Assembly: GCA_002482505.1 (NCBI GenBank) | Contig: DLGD01000030.1 | Span: 63,059 to 127,058, forward strand | DNA: 64,000 nucleotides | Origin: Christensenella sp. UBA7703 | GTDB taxonomy: Bacteria; Bacillota; Clostridia; Christensenellales; CAG-138 | Direction of reading: 5' to 3' | Part shown: piece by piece, positions 1-8,474 of the stretch | Position numbering within the stretch: the first letter of the stretch is position 1 | How the letters are laid out: every line of letters begins with the position of its first letter | The notes under the pieces: model-generated | Told to the model about the DNA's origin: nothing | Databases searched by the model: none | The model's input: only the letters and a program-made list of their open reading frames with translations | Program-made: the position numbers and the translations under genes

Positions 1-312
1 GTCGATCGCCTGGCTTGCGCCAACGGTGATGAGCACATTGTCGATGGATTCATAGCCGTTGATGTTGTATCGCTCCGAAAGAAAGCGCAGAATAAGCTCC
101 CGCAAGTGCGGGTCGCCAGAGTTGGAGGAGTAAGGCACGCGCTCGGTCTTGAGACGCTCTGCAACGTATTTACGGATGCGTTCGGGCGTCGGAAAATCCG
201 GCTCGCCAACGCCAAGGCTGATGTGCGAATCGCCCAAAAGATCAAAATATTTCCGAATGCCCGAAGGCGGAATGCGCCGTACGCAACTCGAAAGTAAGCT
301 CTGATAATCCAT
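1..312 (-). CDS. Class I/II PLP-dependent aminotransferase, N-terminal part (cut by window edge)
   Basis: The 104 codons present begin MDYQSLLSSCVRRIPPSG and stay open to the window edge. They carry the N-terminus of a fold-type I aminotransferase: SLGVGEPDFPTP at about residues 32-43 and the YSSNSGDPHLRE segment near 66-77, both typical of aspartate-aminotransferase-like enzymes that use PLP in the cytoplasm. The segment ends in VLITVGASQAID, the start of the PLP-phosphate binding region; the catalytic Lys would lie outside the window. The ATG has an AGGGG ribosome site about 6 nt upstream and a good promoter about 80 nt further up. The amino donor and acceptor cannot be told from this part. 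Confidence 0.88.
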   Translation of the reverse strand, partial: MDYQSLLSSCVRRIPPSGIRKYFDLLGDSHISLGVGEPDFPTPERIRKYVAERLKTERVPYSSNSGDPHLRELILRFLSERYNINGYESIDNVLITVGASQAID

Positions 313-390
313 ATGTACCCCTGTTTTCGTGAGTGCTCCTGCAAAACATCATCGGCCTGCTGCCATGCCCGGTTTTGCGAGAGTAGAATT

Positions 391-419
391 ACTATAACAT
401 GAACACATTTTGCCGTCAA
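391..419 (-). promoter_or_regulatory. Sigma-A-type promoter of the aminotransferase gene
   Basis: On the minus strand TTGACG and TATAGT are separated by 17 nt and point at the aminotransferase start. The gene therefore seems to be transcribed apart from recG. Confidence 0.6.
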
Positions 420-477
420 ACAGATTTATGGCGCAAAAAAGACGCTCTTTTTATCGAATTCGCTCTGATTTGACCCG

Positions 478-2484
478 CTAATTCATCGCAATATCGCCCA
501 GCAGCGTGCCGTAGCGTTCGCTTGCGAGCTCGATGAGCCGCGCGCTCTCCTCGCCGCCCTGCTGCAAAATCTCCTTTGCGGCTCTTGCCGCTTCCTCCAG
601 TAGCCTTGCGTCCATTGCACCGGAAAGCAGCCCCGAGCCGTCTTCCCCATGCTGTCGGGTACCGATAAAATCCCCGGGGCCACGCAGCAGCAGGTCTTTT
701 TGCGCAATCTCGAAGCCGTCGTTTGTCTGCGTCATGGTCAGCATGCGCTCGTTTTCCTCGCTGCTCTCCACACCGTAGAGCAGGAAGCAATACGCCTGTT
801 TCGCGCTCCTTCCAACTCTGCCGCGGAGCTGATGCAGCTGCGAAAGGCCGAAGCGCTCCGCACCCTCGATGACCATGATGCAGGCGTTGGGCACATGTAC
901 GCCAACCTCAATCACCGTCGTCGTCACAAGAACGTCTGTCTCTCCTGTGCGGAAGGCGCGCATCACGCGTTCCTTATCCGCTTCTTTCATCTGTCCATGC
1001 AGTTTTGCGATTCTTGTCTCCGGCAACTTCTTTTTCAGTTCCGCATAGAGTGCGTCTACGCTAGGACACTCGATTGTGTCGCTCTCCTCAATCGCCGGGC
1101 AAACGACATAGCTCTGCACGCCCTCTTTTGCCTGCGCGGCGATGTAGGCATACATATCCTCGCGCTTGCTTGCGCGAATCACGCTGGTTTTAATCGGCTT
1201 GCGTCCCGGCGGCAACTCGTCGATCACGGAGATGTCGAGGTCGCCGTAGAGAATCAGCGCGAGAGTGCGCGGAATCGGAGTTGCGCTCATGACCAGCATG
1301 TCCGGGCGGGTGCCTTTTTCGAGCATCGCCGCGCGCTGGCGCACGCCGAAGCGGTGTTGTTCGTCCGTGACGATACACCCAAGATCACAAAAGCGCACAT
1401 CTTCGGAGAGCAGCGCATGTGTGCCGACGATGAACAGCGCGCTCCCGTCCGCAATTTGCTTGAGCGCGGCGTCCCGCTGTGCTTTTTTCATACTGCCTTT
1501 GAGCAGTACGACCGTATCCCCAAATAGTTCTGTAAAGTTTTGCGCGTGCTGCTCAGCAAGAATCTCCGTTGGAGCCAACAGTGCGCCTTGCTTTCCGTTT
1601 CCGGCGGCAACGCAGAGGGCATACATCGCAATCGCCGTCTTGCCGGAGCCGACATCTCCCTGCAGCAGCCGGTTCATCGGCACCGGCGCGCGCATGTCGA
1701 TGGAGATTTCCTCGATCACACGCAGTTGCGCCTTGGTCAGCGAAAACGGTAATTGCGCCGTAAATCGGTTCAGTACTCCACTCGTGTCAAACGAAAAACC
1801 GTTCTGGCGGAGGCGTTCCGCCTTTTGCAGCTCGACGATAATGAAATACAATAATGTGTTTTCAAAATCCAACCGCCGCCGCGCAAGCTCCAGTGCCTCC
1901 CGGCTAAAAGGGAAATGCGCGTGCCGCAGCGCGAGCGCGAGCGGAACGAGCGAATAGCGCTCCAGTATCGTCCTCGGCAGCGGTTCGGGGATCTTGTCCC
2001 AAACACTCTCGAGACAGGCAAGCATACTGTCTCGCCAAGCACGCTGATTCATGCCCTTCACGGTAGGATACACGGGCACAATGCCCGGCAAAGCCTGCGA
2101 AAGCGACGGGTTGAGCAGCGAAACGCCGTTTTTTTTGAGTACTCGGCCGCAGGCATAGGTAATCTCGCCAATTTGCAGCTGCGAACTTCGATAGGGCTGA
2201 TTGAACCACTTGAGTGTGATCTTGCCGGTTTCATCCTGCGCGGGTGCGGAGAGCATCGTCATCCCTTTCTTGCGAAAATAGCGCGCGGCACCGCTGATGC
2301 GTACCTGTACCGCCGCGTTTTGCCCGTTTACAAGTTGGGAAATCGGCACGGCCTTCGTATAATCTAAATAATCTCGCGGAAGGCGAAAGAGTAAATCGCG
2401 CACACAAGTTACGCCGAGCGTTTCAAACAGCTCCGCGCGCTTGGGTCCGATTCCTTTTACGCTGGTCAGTGGGGATTCCAGCAT
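478..2484 (-). CDS. recG: ATP-dependent DNA helicase RecG
   Basis: RecG remodels stalled replication forks and Holliday junctions. The 668-residue protein is slightly shorter than E. coli RecG (693). An N-terminal helix-hairpin-helix-like segment (VKGIGPKRAELFETLGV, near 9-25) precedes the wedge domain, then the helicase core: Walker A GDVGSGKT at 276-283, the DEQH box at 374-377, MSATPIPRTLA after it, and the C-terminal helicase motif QLRGRVGRS. The chosen ATG follows an AAGGATGGGG region. It lies downstream of yloU and yloV, a common Firmicute order, but a strong terminator after yloV suggests that it also has its own transcription start. Confidence 0.97.
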   Translation of the reverse strand: MLESPLTSVKGIGPKRAELFETLGVTCVRDLLFRLPRDYLDYTKAVPISQLVNGQNAAVQVRISGAARYFRKKGMTMLSAPAQDETGKITLKWFNQPYRSSQLQIGEITYACGRVLKKNGVSLLNPSLSQALPGIVPVYPTVKGMNQRAWRDSMLACLESVWDKIPEPLPRTILERYSLVPLALALRHAHFPFSREALELARRRLDFENTLLYFIIVELQKAERLRQNGFSFDTSGVLNRFTAQLPFSLTKAQLRVIEEISIDMRAPVPMNRLLQGDVGSGKTAIAMYALCVAAGNGKQGALLAPTEILAEQHAQNFTELFGDTVVLLKGSMKKAQRDAALKQIADGSALFIVGTHALLSEDVRFCDLGCIVTDEQHRFGVRQRAAMLEKGTRPDMLVMSATPIPRTLALILYGDLDISVIDELPPGRKPIKTSVIRASKREDMYAYIAAQAKEGVQSYVVCPAIEESDTIECPSVDALYAELKKKLPETRIAKLHGQMKEADKERVMRAFRTGETDVLVTTTVIEVGVHVPNACIMVIEGAERFGLSQLHQLRGRVGRSAKQAYCFLLYGVESSEENERMLTMTQTNDGFEIAQKDLLLRGPGDFIGTRQHGEDGSGLLSGAMDARLLEEAARAAKEILQQGGEESARLIELASERYGTLLGDIAMN

Positions 2485-2535
2485 AGCCCCATCCTTCCCC
2501 CTTGCTCGTTTGTTTCAATATATCCTGCTTTGCGT

Positions 2536-2575
2536 AAAAAGCCGACGACGGGAACACGTCGTTCCGTCGCCGGCT
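2536..2575 (-). terminator. Rho-independent terminator after yloV
   Basis: Read on the minus strand, an imperfect GC-rich stem (arms around AGCCGGCGACGG and CCGTCGTCGGCT) is followed directly by TTTTT. It separates yloU-yloV from recG. Confidence 0.75.
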
Positions 2576-2606
2576 GTTCGGCTCACAATTGCGCGGCTAT
2601 CCTTGG

Positions 2607-4250
2607 TTATTGCACCGCGACGTAGTAATAATACAGCGGCTGACCGCCTGCAAGCACCATAAACTCCGCGTTTTCAAATTCCTCCTGGAGCTTGTCGGCA
2701 ATCGCCTGCGCGTCCTGTTCCGTTTGGCCTTCACCAAAGTAGAGGGTCACAGTGCAGGCATCGTCCCCGCGCTCAGCAATCATCTTGCGCACAAGCTCGC
2801 TTGTTGCATCCGCAACCGTCTTTCCCGAAACGGCAAGGTGGTTGTTGACTAGTCCGATCATATCGCCTTTTTTCACCGAGGTGCCGTCAAAGGTCGTGTC
2901 ACGCACGGCATAGGTGATAGAGCCGCTGATGACATCCGCAATCGCTTCCTTCATCGCAGTTTCATTCTCTGCGATAGTGGAGTCTTTGGAATACGCCATA
3001 CAGGCCGCGATGCCCTGCGGAATCGTCTTGGTCGGAATCAGCACAACGCCTTTTTGCGTCAGCTCGCTCGCCTGCTGTGCCGCGAGGATGATGTTGGAGT
3101 TGTTGGGCAGCACAAACACGTTTCGCGCGTTGATCTTGTTGATCGCGGACGCAATGGCGTCGATGCTGGGGTTCATCGTCTGCCCGCCGGAGATCAACGC
3201 GTCCACCGCGAGCGCACGGAAGAGCTCGTCGATACCGTCGCCGGTGCTCACCGCAAGCAGGCCAAATTCCTTTTCGTTGCGCTTGCGTTCCGCCATGAGT
3301 TCGCGGTTTTGTTCACGCATGTTTTCAATCTTGAGTTTGTCCAGTTCGCCGAGTCGGAGCGCCATCTGCAGCACCTTGCCCGGTGAATTGGAGTGCACAT
3401 GTACTTTGATCATGTCCGCGTCGCTTGCAACGACGACGGAATCGCCAAGGCGTTCGAGGTGGTTGCGGAAGCTCTCGATCTCCGCTTCATCGGTCTCCGG
3501 CGAGAGATGAATGATGAAAAATTCCGTACAATAACCGTAGGTGATGTTTTCGCCGGAAAAGCTGTCGATGTTGGAGGTCTCCTGCGCGGGTTGTTCCGCC
3601 ACGACTTCCTCGTAGCCTTCAATCTCTTCGCCATCCAGCGAGAGCTTGAAGCCTTTGTAAATCGTGAGCAATCCTTTTCCGCCGGAATCGACCACGCCCG
3701 CCTCTTTGAGTACCGGCAGGAGATTTGGCGTATCCGCAAGCGCTTTTTCGCCGCTTGAAAGCATTTCATCCATCAAACGGTAGACATTTGCGCCCTGCTC
3801 CTGCAGGCTTGCGACATGCTCTGCAATCACGCGGGAAACGGTGAGGATGGTACCTTCCTTCGGCTTCATAACCGCCTTATAGGCGGCCTCTGTCCCCTTG
3901 GTCAGCGCGGCGGAAAGAAGCTCTGCGTCCACAAATTCCGCGCCCTTGAACGCGCGGGAAAAGCCGCGGAAGAGCTGAGAGAGGATCACGCCGCTGTTGC
4001 CGCGCGCACCCTTGAGCGCGCCCATGCTCAGCGCGTCGGCAACCTGCGTTGCGTTTGCGCTCTCCGGCAGTGTGCGAATTTCGTGCACCGCGCTCTGCAT
4101 GGTCATAGACATATTGGTGCCCGTGTCGCCATCCGGGACAGGGAACACATTCAAAGCGTCGATAGCCGCTTTGTTTCTCTCCAGCAGCGTTGCGCCAGCG
4201 ATAATCATATCGCGCAGCTGTGCGCCGCCGATCTTCATATTTTTATCCAA
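2607..4250 (-). CDS. yloV: DAK2/DegV-domain kinase, FakA/YloV-like
   Basis: The N-terminal DhaL-like domain has the nucleotide/Mg-binding signature NVFPVPDGDTGTNM (about 34-47) and the later GARGNSGVILSQ segment (about 79-90), as in dihydroxyacetone-kinase ATP domains. The C-terminal half is the DegV-like region of FakA/YloV proteins, and 547 residues is the usual length. In studied Firmicutes FakA phosphorylates fatty acids that are presented by FakB; no fakB gene is seen here, so that role is inferred from the family. It lies 41 nt downstream of the Asp23-type gene yloU, the classic pairing, and probably shares its transcript. Confidence 0.9.
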   Translation of the reverse strand: MDKNMKIGGAQLRDMIIAGATLLERNKAAIDALNVFPVPDGDTGTNMSMTMQSAVHEIRTLPESANATQVADALSMGALKGARGNSGVILSQLFRGFSRAFKGAEFVDAELLSAALTKGTEAAYKAVMKPKEGTILTVSRVIAEHVASLQEQGANVYRLMDEMLSSGEKALADTPNLLPVLKEAGVVDSGGKGLLTIYKGFKLSLDGEEIEGYEEVVAEQPAQETSNIDSFSGENITYGYCTEFFIIHLSPETDEAEIESFRNHLERLGDSVVVASDADMIKVHVHSNSPGKVLQMALRLGELDKLKIENMREQNRELMAERKRNEKEFGLLAVSTGDGIDELFRALAVDALISGGQTMNPSIDAIASAINKINARNVFVLPNNSNIILAAQQASELTQKGVVLIPTKTIPQGIAACMAYSKDSTIAENETAMKEAIADVISGSITYAVRDTTFDGTSVKKGDMIGLVNNHLAVSGKTVADATSELVRKMIAERGDDACTVTLYFGEGQTEQDAQAIADKLQEEFENAEFMVLAGGQPLYYYYVAVQ

Positions 4251-4291
4251 TTTTTCCTCCGAAATGTTCGGGTCCCAAGAGCCGAACCGCG

Positions 4292-4645
4292 TTATACGCG
4301 AATGTTTTCGACGTGGACATTGACTGAGTGAACCGTAACGCCGGTCATCTCTTCCACACGATACTTCACATTGCTCTTGGCATTCTGGGCCACTGCGGGC
4401 AAAGATACGCCATACTCGAGCGTGACATAAAGGTCGATATCAATCACGTCGGGTGAAACGACCGTAACTTTGACGCCGCGGCGCATGTTATCTTTTCCGA
4501 ACAGTTCGATGAACGAATCACTCGCCTTTTTTGCATTCATGCCGACAATGCCGACGTTTTCTACGGCCGCAAAGCCTGCGATGCTCGCGATCAAATCGTC
4601 CGCAATGGTGATCTTTCCAAGAGTTGTTGTCATTTCCGCTGCCAT
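4292..4645 (-). CDS. yloU: Asp23/Gls24 family protein (YloU-like)
   Basis: A 117-residue single-domain Asp23/Gls24 protein. The family hallmarks are the GKITIADDLIASIAGFAAVENVGIVGM start and a central VTVVSPDVIDIDLYVTLEYGVSLPAVAQNAKSNV region, cited here only in part by position (about 50-80). The end MTGVTVHSVNVHVENIRV matches the family's closing strand. The family is linked to envelope stress, and this paralogue is usually found before yloV, as here. AAGGAGG precedes the ATG. A longer Asp23 paralogue lies near 38 kb. Confidence 0.92.
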   Translation of the reverse strand: MAAEMTTTLGKITIADDLIASIAGFAAVENVGIVGMNAKKASDSFIELFGKDNMRRGVKVTVVSPDVIDIDLYVTLEYGVSLPAVAQNAKSNVKYRVEEMTGVTVHSVNVHVENIRV

Positions 4646-4675
4646 ACGTTACGCCTCCTTTTTTGATGCTTCTAT

Positions 4676-4703
4676 TTTATACCAAGCGCACGAACCCCCG
4701 CAA
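4676..4703 (-). promoter_or_regulatory. Promoter of yloU-yloV
   Basis: Minus strand TTGCGG, 16 nt, TATAAA, with TTGG before the -10 giving it an extended character. The predicted RNA start is about 25 nt upstream of the AAGGAGG. Confidence 0.6.
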
Positions 4704-4784
4704 CCGCGTAACCAGTCCCCGCGGGGTATACGCAAGGCGTTGTTGTAGCCTGCGTGTGAACATTCTGCGGCGCGGCAGAAGCGA

Positions 4785-5528
4785 TTACTCTTCCTCATCC
4801 TCGGGCAGGATGCCATTATGGAAGAACTCCTGTACGTCGTCGTTGTCGTCGAGCTTCTCTAAGAAACGCTCCACCTTTTCAACCGTTTCCGCATCCGCGA
4901 TGTTCACGGTGTTCTGCGGAATCATCTGTACTTCGGCCGAGATAAACTCGTAACCCGCTGCTTCCAGCGTCTCGCGCACGCGGGAGAATTCAAGCGGATC
5001 GGTGTAGATTTCAAATGCGTCGTCCTGCGCGACAAAGTCGGCAGCGCCTGCGTCCAGCGCCTGCATCATGACCTCGTCCTCGTCCATCAGCGCGGTGCGT
5101 TCAATCACGATCACGCCTTTTTTATCAAACATCCAGCCGACGCAGCCGCTGTTGCCGAGGTTGCCGCCGCTCTTGTCAAAGATATGGCGCATTTCCGCTG
5201 CGGTACGGTTCCTGTTGTCGGTGACCACTTCGACGATGATCGCCATATTGCCGGGGCCATAGCCTTCGTAAACGATCTCTTCGTAGTTGACGGAGTTGCC
5301 TTCGCCCGCGGCCTTCTTGATGGAGCGGGAGATGTTGTCGTTGGGCATGTTGTTGGCTTTCGCTTTGGCAATGACGTCGCGCAGCTTATTGTTGTTGGCC
5401 GGGTCTGCGCCGCCTTCTTTGACCGCGATTGCAATCTCTCTGCCGATTTTCGTGAAGATTTTGCCGCGCTGGGAATCGGTCTTTTCTTTTTTATTCTTAA
5501 TATTCGCCCATTTGGAATGTCCTGACAT
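4785..5528 (-). CDS. yebC: YebC/PmpR family protein
   Basis: The start MSGHSKWANIKNKKEKTDSQRGKIFTK (first residues cited) is the invariant YebC opening, and 247 residues is full length. The middle has NIARSIKKA-like and YEGYGPG segments, and the acidic C-terminus ends in EDEEE. Family members are cytoplasmic; they were described as transcription regulators and more recently, for mitochondrial TACO1 and bacterial YebC, as helping ribosomes through difficult sequences. The gene stands alone between yloU and a uracil-DNA glycosylase. An AGGAGG ribosome site precedes the ATG. Confidence 0.96.
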   Translation of the reverse strand: MSGHSKWANIKNKKEKTDSQRGKIFTKIGREIAIAVKEGGADPANNNKLRDVIAKAKANNMPNDNISRSIKKAAGEGNSVNYEEIVYEGYGPGNMAIIVEVVTDNRNRTAAEMRHIFDKSGGNLGNSGCVGWMFDKKGVIVIERTALMDEDEVMMQALDAGAADFVAQDDAFEIYTDPLEFSRVRETLEAAGYEFISAEVQMIPQNTVNIADAETVEKVERFLEKLDDNDDVQEFFHNGILPEDEEE

Positions 5529-5601
5529 ATGTCCTCCTAAAATTTACCCTTCCACTATTCTAAATTCACGGGAAAATGCTATCCCCGGAATCAAAATCCT
5601 G

Positions 5602-6168
5602 TTATGATTGCCGAATCTTCTTATACGTTTTCGCAATCGATTGCAGATCCGCCCAAACGTCCTTCTTTTTCGACTCGTCCCGAAGCAGCGCCGCCGGGTG
5701 ATAGGTCGGCAGAAACAAGGTTCCGTTCTTCTCCATCCATTGCCCGCGCACGCGCGTGATTCTTGCTTCCCGTTCGTAAACATGCCTAGTTGCGGTTGCT
5801 CCCAAACAGACGACGATCTTGGGTCTGATCAGCGCATACTGCATCCGAAGGATGGGTAAACAAGCTTCCGCTTCTTCGTCCAGCGGGGTTCTATTCCCCG
5901 GAGGACGGCATTTGACAACGTTGGTAATATACAGTTCTTCGCGCCGTATGTCAATCGCTGAAAACATTTTATCCAGCAATTGCCCTGCTTTTCCGACGAA
6001 AGGACGCCCTTTGGCGTCTTCATCCGCTCCCGGCCCTTCGCCAACGAGCATGATGTCCGCATTGCGGTTGCCTTCGCCAAGGACGATGCTGTGGCGCTGC
6101 TGACACAACCCGCAACGACGGCAGTCTGCAATTTGCCGCTCGATTGTCTCCCAGCTCAAGTCCGCCAT
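5602..6168 (-). CDS. Family-4 uracil-DNA glycosylase (4Fe-4S)
   Basis: Removes uracil from DNA to start base-excision repair. The four cluster ligands have exactly the family spacing: Cys16, Cys19, Cys87 and Cys103 (C-x2-C and C-x15-C). Other motifs are VGEGPGADED (42-51) with the following GRPFVGKAGQLLD, YITNVVKCRPPGNRTP (80-95), and HPAALLR near the C-terminus. At 188 residues it has normal length. It is upstream of yebC on the same strand with a 73-nt gap and may share a transcript. Similar folds are also found in DNA-polymerase-associated proteins, but the complete cysteine set favours the enzyme. Confidence 0.95.
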   Translation of the reverse strand: MADLSWETIERQIADCRRCGLCQQRHSIVLGEGNRNADIMLVGEGPGADEDAKGRPFVGKAGQLLDKMFSAIDIRREELYITNVVKCRPPGNRTPLDEEAEACLPILRMQYALIRPKIVVCLGATATRHVYEREARITRVRGQWMEKNGTLFLPTYHPAALLRDESKKKDVWADLQSIAKTYKKIRQS

Positions 6169-6200
6169 TTCACGCCTGCTTTCCGTCGATTCAATCGAAT

Positions 6201-6869
6201 TTATACATGCTCTGCCGCATCTTCATCGAGCATGAAGATCGCGTTCTGGTGCAGTTGCAGGTAGCTCGCCGGAATGCTTGGAAGCACGGGCCCTGAGATG
6301 ACAAGCGGCGCGATCGTGCTGAGTTCATAGCCGGAGAGGATCGCGATCACGCGCTTTGCCGCCATGATGGTCGAAATTCCGACCGTCACAACCCTTCCGC
6401 TTTCGCCGCGCTCCACATGCGTCACGGGCGCCAACTCAGAGTTTGGCATATTGCAGGCGATTCTTCCATCCGCGCCTACGGTACAAACGACGGTATCCAA
6501 CCCGCCAACATCGAGAATTGCGTTCTCATAGTCGTTGCAAAGAACGCTCCAGTCCCGCGTCTGCGCGCTGGGAGAATAGATGTTCTCCGGCAAAATGTTC
6601 ACGCGGTCATACAGCATGCTGTGCATCCGTGCTTCGTCGGTCGGTTCCCCGTCCTGCCGGACATGCTCAAAGAGGTTAAACGCGCGTACGCACGCCCAAT
6701 CCAGCAACCCGTCGCTCGTCATGCCCGCAATCTTGCGGTAGGCGGAGGCGAGCTGCGCGCTGCAATCCAGCCCAATCACGCTGTTCGGCTTTTCGATCAT
6801 GCAGCCTGCAAGCAGCGTTGCAAGCGCCTGACTGAGCGTGTCGCTGTCGCGATAGACGAGGACACTCAT
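6201..6869 (-). CDS. NagB-like protein with degenerate glucosamine-6-phosphate deaminase site
   Basis: The protein aligns along its length with glucosamine-6-phosphate deaminase: VLVYRDSDTLSQALATLL at the start, YENAILDVGGLDTVVCTVG in the middle, VTVGISTIMAAKRVI and a final SYLQLHQNAIFMLDEDAAEHV region. It is 222 residues against about 240-266. Three of the four NagB catalytic residues are changed: NMDEY reads NLFEH (Asp72 to Phe), and GPDGHIAFNEP reads GADGRIACNMP (His143 to Arg, Glu148 to Met); Asp141 is kept. It may therefore bind a sugar phosphate without deaminating it. The start overlaps the hydrolase stop by ATGA, so the two are translationally coupled. Confidence 0.8.
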   Translation of the reverse strand: MSVLVYRDSDTLSQALATLLAGCMIEKPNSVIGLDCSAQLASAYRKIAGMTSDGLLDWACVRAFNLFEHVRQDGEPTDEARMHSMLYDRVNILPENIYSPSAQTRDWSVLCNDYENAILDVGGLDTVVCTVGADGRIACNMPNSELAPVTHVERGESGRVVTVGISTIMAAKRVIAILSGYELSTIAPLVISGPVLPSIPASYLQLHQNAIFMLDEDAAEHV

Positions 6870-7804
6870 GACAGCTCTCCCATCGCTTCCACCGCGTTGA
6901 TGAACAGGAGCACATCGCCATAAACTTCCTGACGGTTGATCTCGTTGAGCATCTCGTGCCGACCGTTTTCATAGAGCTTGAGTTCCGCTTCATGCCCGGT
7001 CTTTTTGAGCCAGTTGTAAACCTGCTTTACGCCCTTGCCCTTGCCGCCGACGGGGTCCATCGCGCCGGAAAAGACAAGAATCGGTTTTTTCGGCACACGA
7101 GCCGCCCATTTTTCATTGGAGATTTCGCCTAACCCGGTGAATACATCAAACATCGCGCTCGACGTAAACGGAAAACCGCAGTTCTCGTCTGCGTTGTATG
7201 CGTCAACCCGCGCTTCATCGCGCGAGAGCCAGTCGTTTGCGGTACGGTTGGGTTTGAAGGCATTGTTGTAGGAGCCAAAGCTCATTTGGAAGAGCGTATC
7301 GCTCGGCAGCTTTCCGCCGGTCTTTTTCATCTCGCGCTTGGCAATCCATTTTCCGATCGCGAGCACCGGGTTTGCGCCCGCTGTGCCGGAGAAGATGTAA
7401 GCTTCAAAATCCTCGCCGGTGCGCCCCGCGTAGGTACGCGCGAGAAAAGAGCCCATCGAATGCCCCATCAGGATGAACGGGATGGCGGGATAATCTTTTT
7501 TCACGAGCTCGCGCATGGTGCGCATATCCGAAACCAAAGCGTCCCAGCCGTTTTTTTCGCCAAAATAGCCTTTGGGAACGCCTGCTGCAATGCTCTTTCC
7601 GTGGCTTGCAATGTCATTTCCATAGACCAGCACGCCGTTTTCCGCTAAGAACGAGGCAAACTCGTCATAGCGGTCGATATGCTCCGCCATACCGTGGGTA
7701 ATCTGGAGCGCTGCGTGCGGATCTTCCGGCACCCACATACGGTAACGGATATCGCAAAGCCCGGTTGCGGAGGGAAATCGTTTCTCGCGAAGGGTGAACT
7801 TCAT
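6866..7804 (-). CDS. Alpha/beta hydrolase (serine aminopeptidase/monoacylglycerol-lipase type)
   Basis: A 312-residue cytoplasmic-looking hydrolase with the nucleophile elbow GHSMG at 114-118 (Ser116), a VFSGAMDPVGG segment that supplies the Asp and ENGRHEMLNE with the His. The ITHGMAEHIDRYDEFA stretch (35-50) is the oxyanion and cap-entry region of the S33/lysophospholipase family. The ATG chosen has GGGAGG 7 nt upstream; an in-frame start 13 codons earlier lacks a ribosome site. It is the first gene of a two-gene unit with the NagB-like protein. The true substrate, a small ester or lipid, is unknown. Confidence 0.9.
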   Translation of the reverse strand: MKFTLREKRFPSATGLCDIRYRMWVPEDPHAALQITHGMAEHIDRYDEFASFLAENGVLVYGNDIASHGKSIAAGVPKGYFGEKNGWDALVSDMRTMRELVKKDYPAIPFILMGHSMGSFLARTYAGRTGEDFEAYIFSGTAGANPVLAIGKWIAKREMKKTGGKLPSDTLFQMSFGSYNNAFKPNRTANDWLSRDEARVDAYNADENCGFPFTSSAMFDVFTGLGEISNEKWAARVPKKPILVFSGAMDPVGGKGKGVKQVYNWLKKTGHEAELKLYENGRHEMLNEINRQEVYGDVLLFINAVEAMGELS

Positions 7805-7833
7805 ACGCCAAACCTCCCTGACAATAATAAAAA

Positions 7834-7862
7834 AGTATACCACCTTCCGGCGGAATACTCAA
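7834..7862 (-). promoter_or_regulatory. Promoter of the hydrolase/NagB-like operon, with palindrome in the spacer
   Basis: Minus strand TTGAGT, 17 nt, TATACT, with TGG before the -10. The spacer holds the perfect palindrome TTCCGGCGGAA (7845-7855), a likely repressor site. Confidence 0.6.
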
Positions 7863-7963
7863 TATTTCAACCAAGAATGTGTATGCTTATGCGCATGATT
7901 CCTCTCAACTCATTTAGAATTATCGTTTGATTTTCGTTCGACAGGAACATCCGGTTCGCTGTC

Positions 7964-8434
7964 TTACAATTCGCGTTGAAAAATCAACTCGCTTCCTTCA
8001 GCACCAGTCTGCGTAAATCCCAATTTCTTGAGAAGCTGAATCGAAGCTAAGTTCTGCTCCTCTACTCCGGCCTTCACCAGAACCAATCCTGCCTGATGCA
8101 GTTGCAGCAGCAGTTGCGTTACCACCTCAAACGCGAGCCTTTGCCGCGCAAATTGCGGCGCGATGGTATAGCCAATCCAGCATGCGTTTTGTTCCAGTTT
8201 CAGATAAAGATCCCCGACCAGCTCCCCGGTTTGCCGATCCGCAACCGCAAGTTGAACGCCGTCAGCGAATTTGGGTTGCATCAAAAGCGCTGCTTTATAT
8301 TCTAGATATTTCTTGCCCTTAAAGCCCTGAAACTGCATCCAGTCAAGGTTGTTGCGATATGACATAAACGCTTCTATGTCGTTTTCCTCAAACGGACGAA
8401 CTCTGCAGCGCTCGGTTTCAAATGTGATCGACAT
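7964..8434 (-). CDS. GNAT family N-acetyltransferase (RimJ/RimL-like)
   Basis: The opening SITFETERCRVRPFEENDIEAF is the RimJ/RimL start, and GYTIAPQFARQRLAFEVVTQLLL holds the acetyl-CoA pyrophosphate loop in weak form (usual Q-x-x-G-x-G/A is PQFARQRLA here). NLASIQLLKKLGFTQTGAE is the closing GNAT motif. ATG is preferred because GGAG lies 8 nt upstream; a TTG four codons earlier overlaps that ribosome site. The 156 residues are slightly short for the family. The acceptor (protein N-terminus or small amine) cannot be inferred. It follows the ABC transporter operon by 40 nt. Confidence 0.85.
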   Translation of the reverse strand: MSITFETERCRVRPFEENDIEAFMSYRNNLDWMQFQGFKGKKYLEYKAALLMQPKFADGVQLAVADRQTGELVGDLYLKLEQNACWIGYTIAPQFARQRLAFEVVTQLLLQLHQAGLVLVKAGVEEQNLASIQLLKKLGFTQTGAEGSELIFQREL

Positions 8435-8474
8435 GTTCTGCTCCAATCGAAAAGACTAGAAGTATTATATCAGA

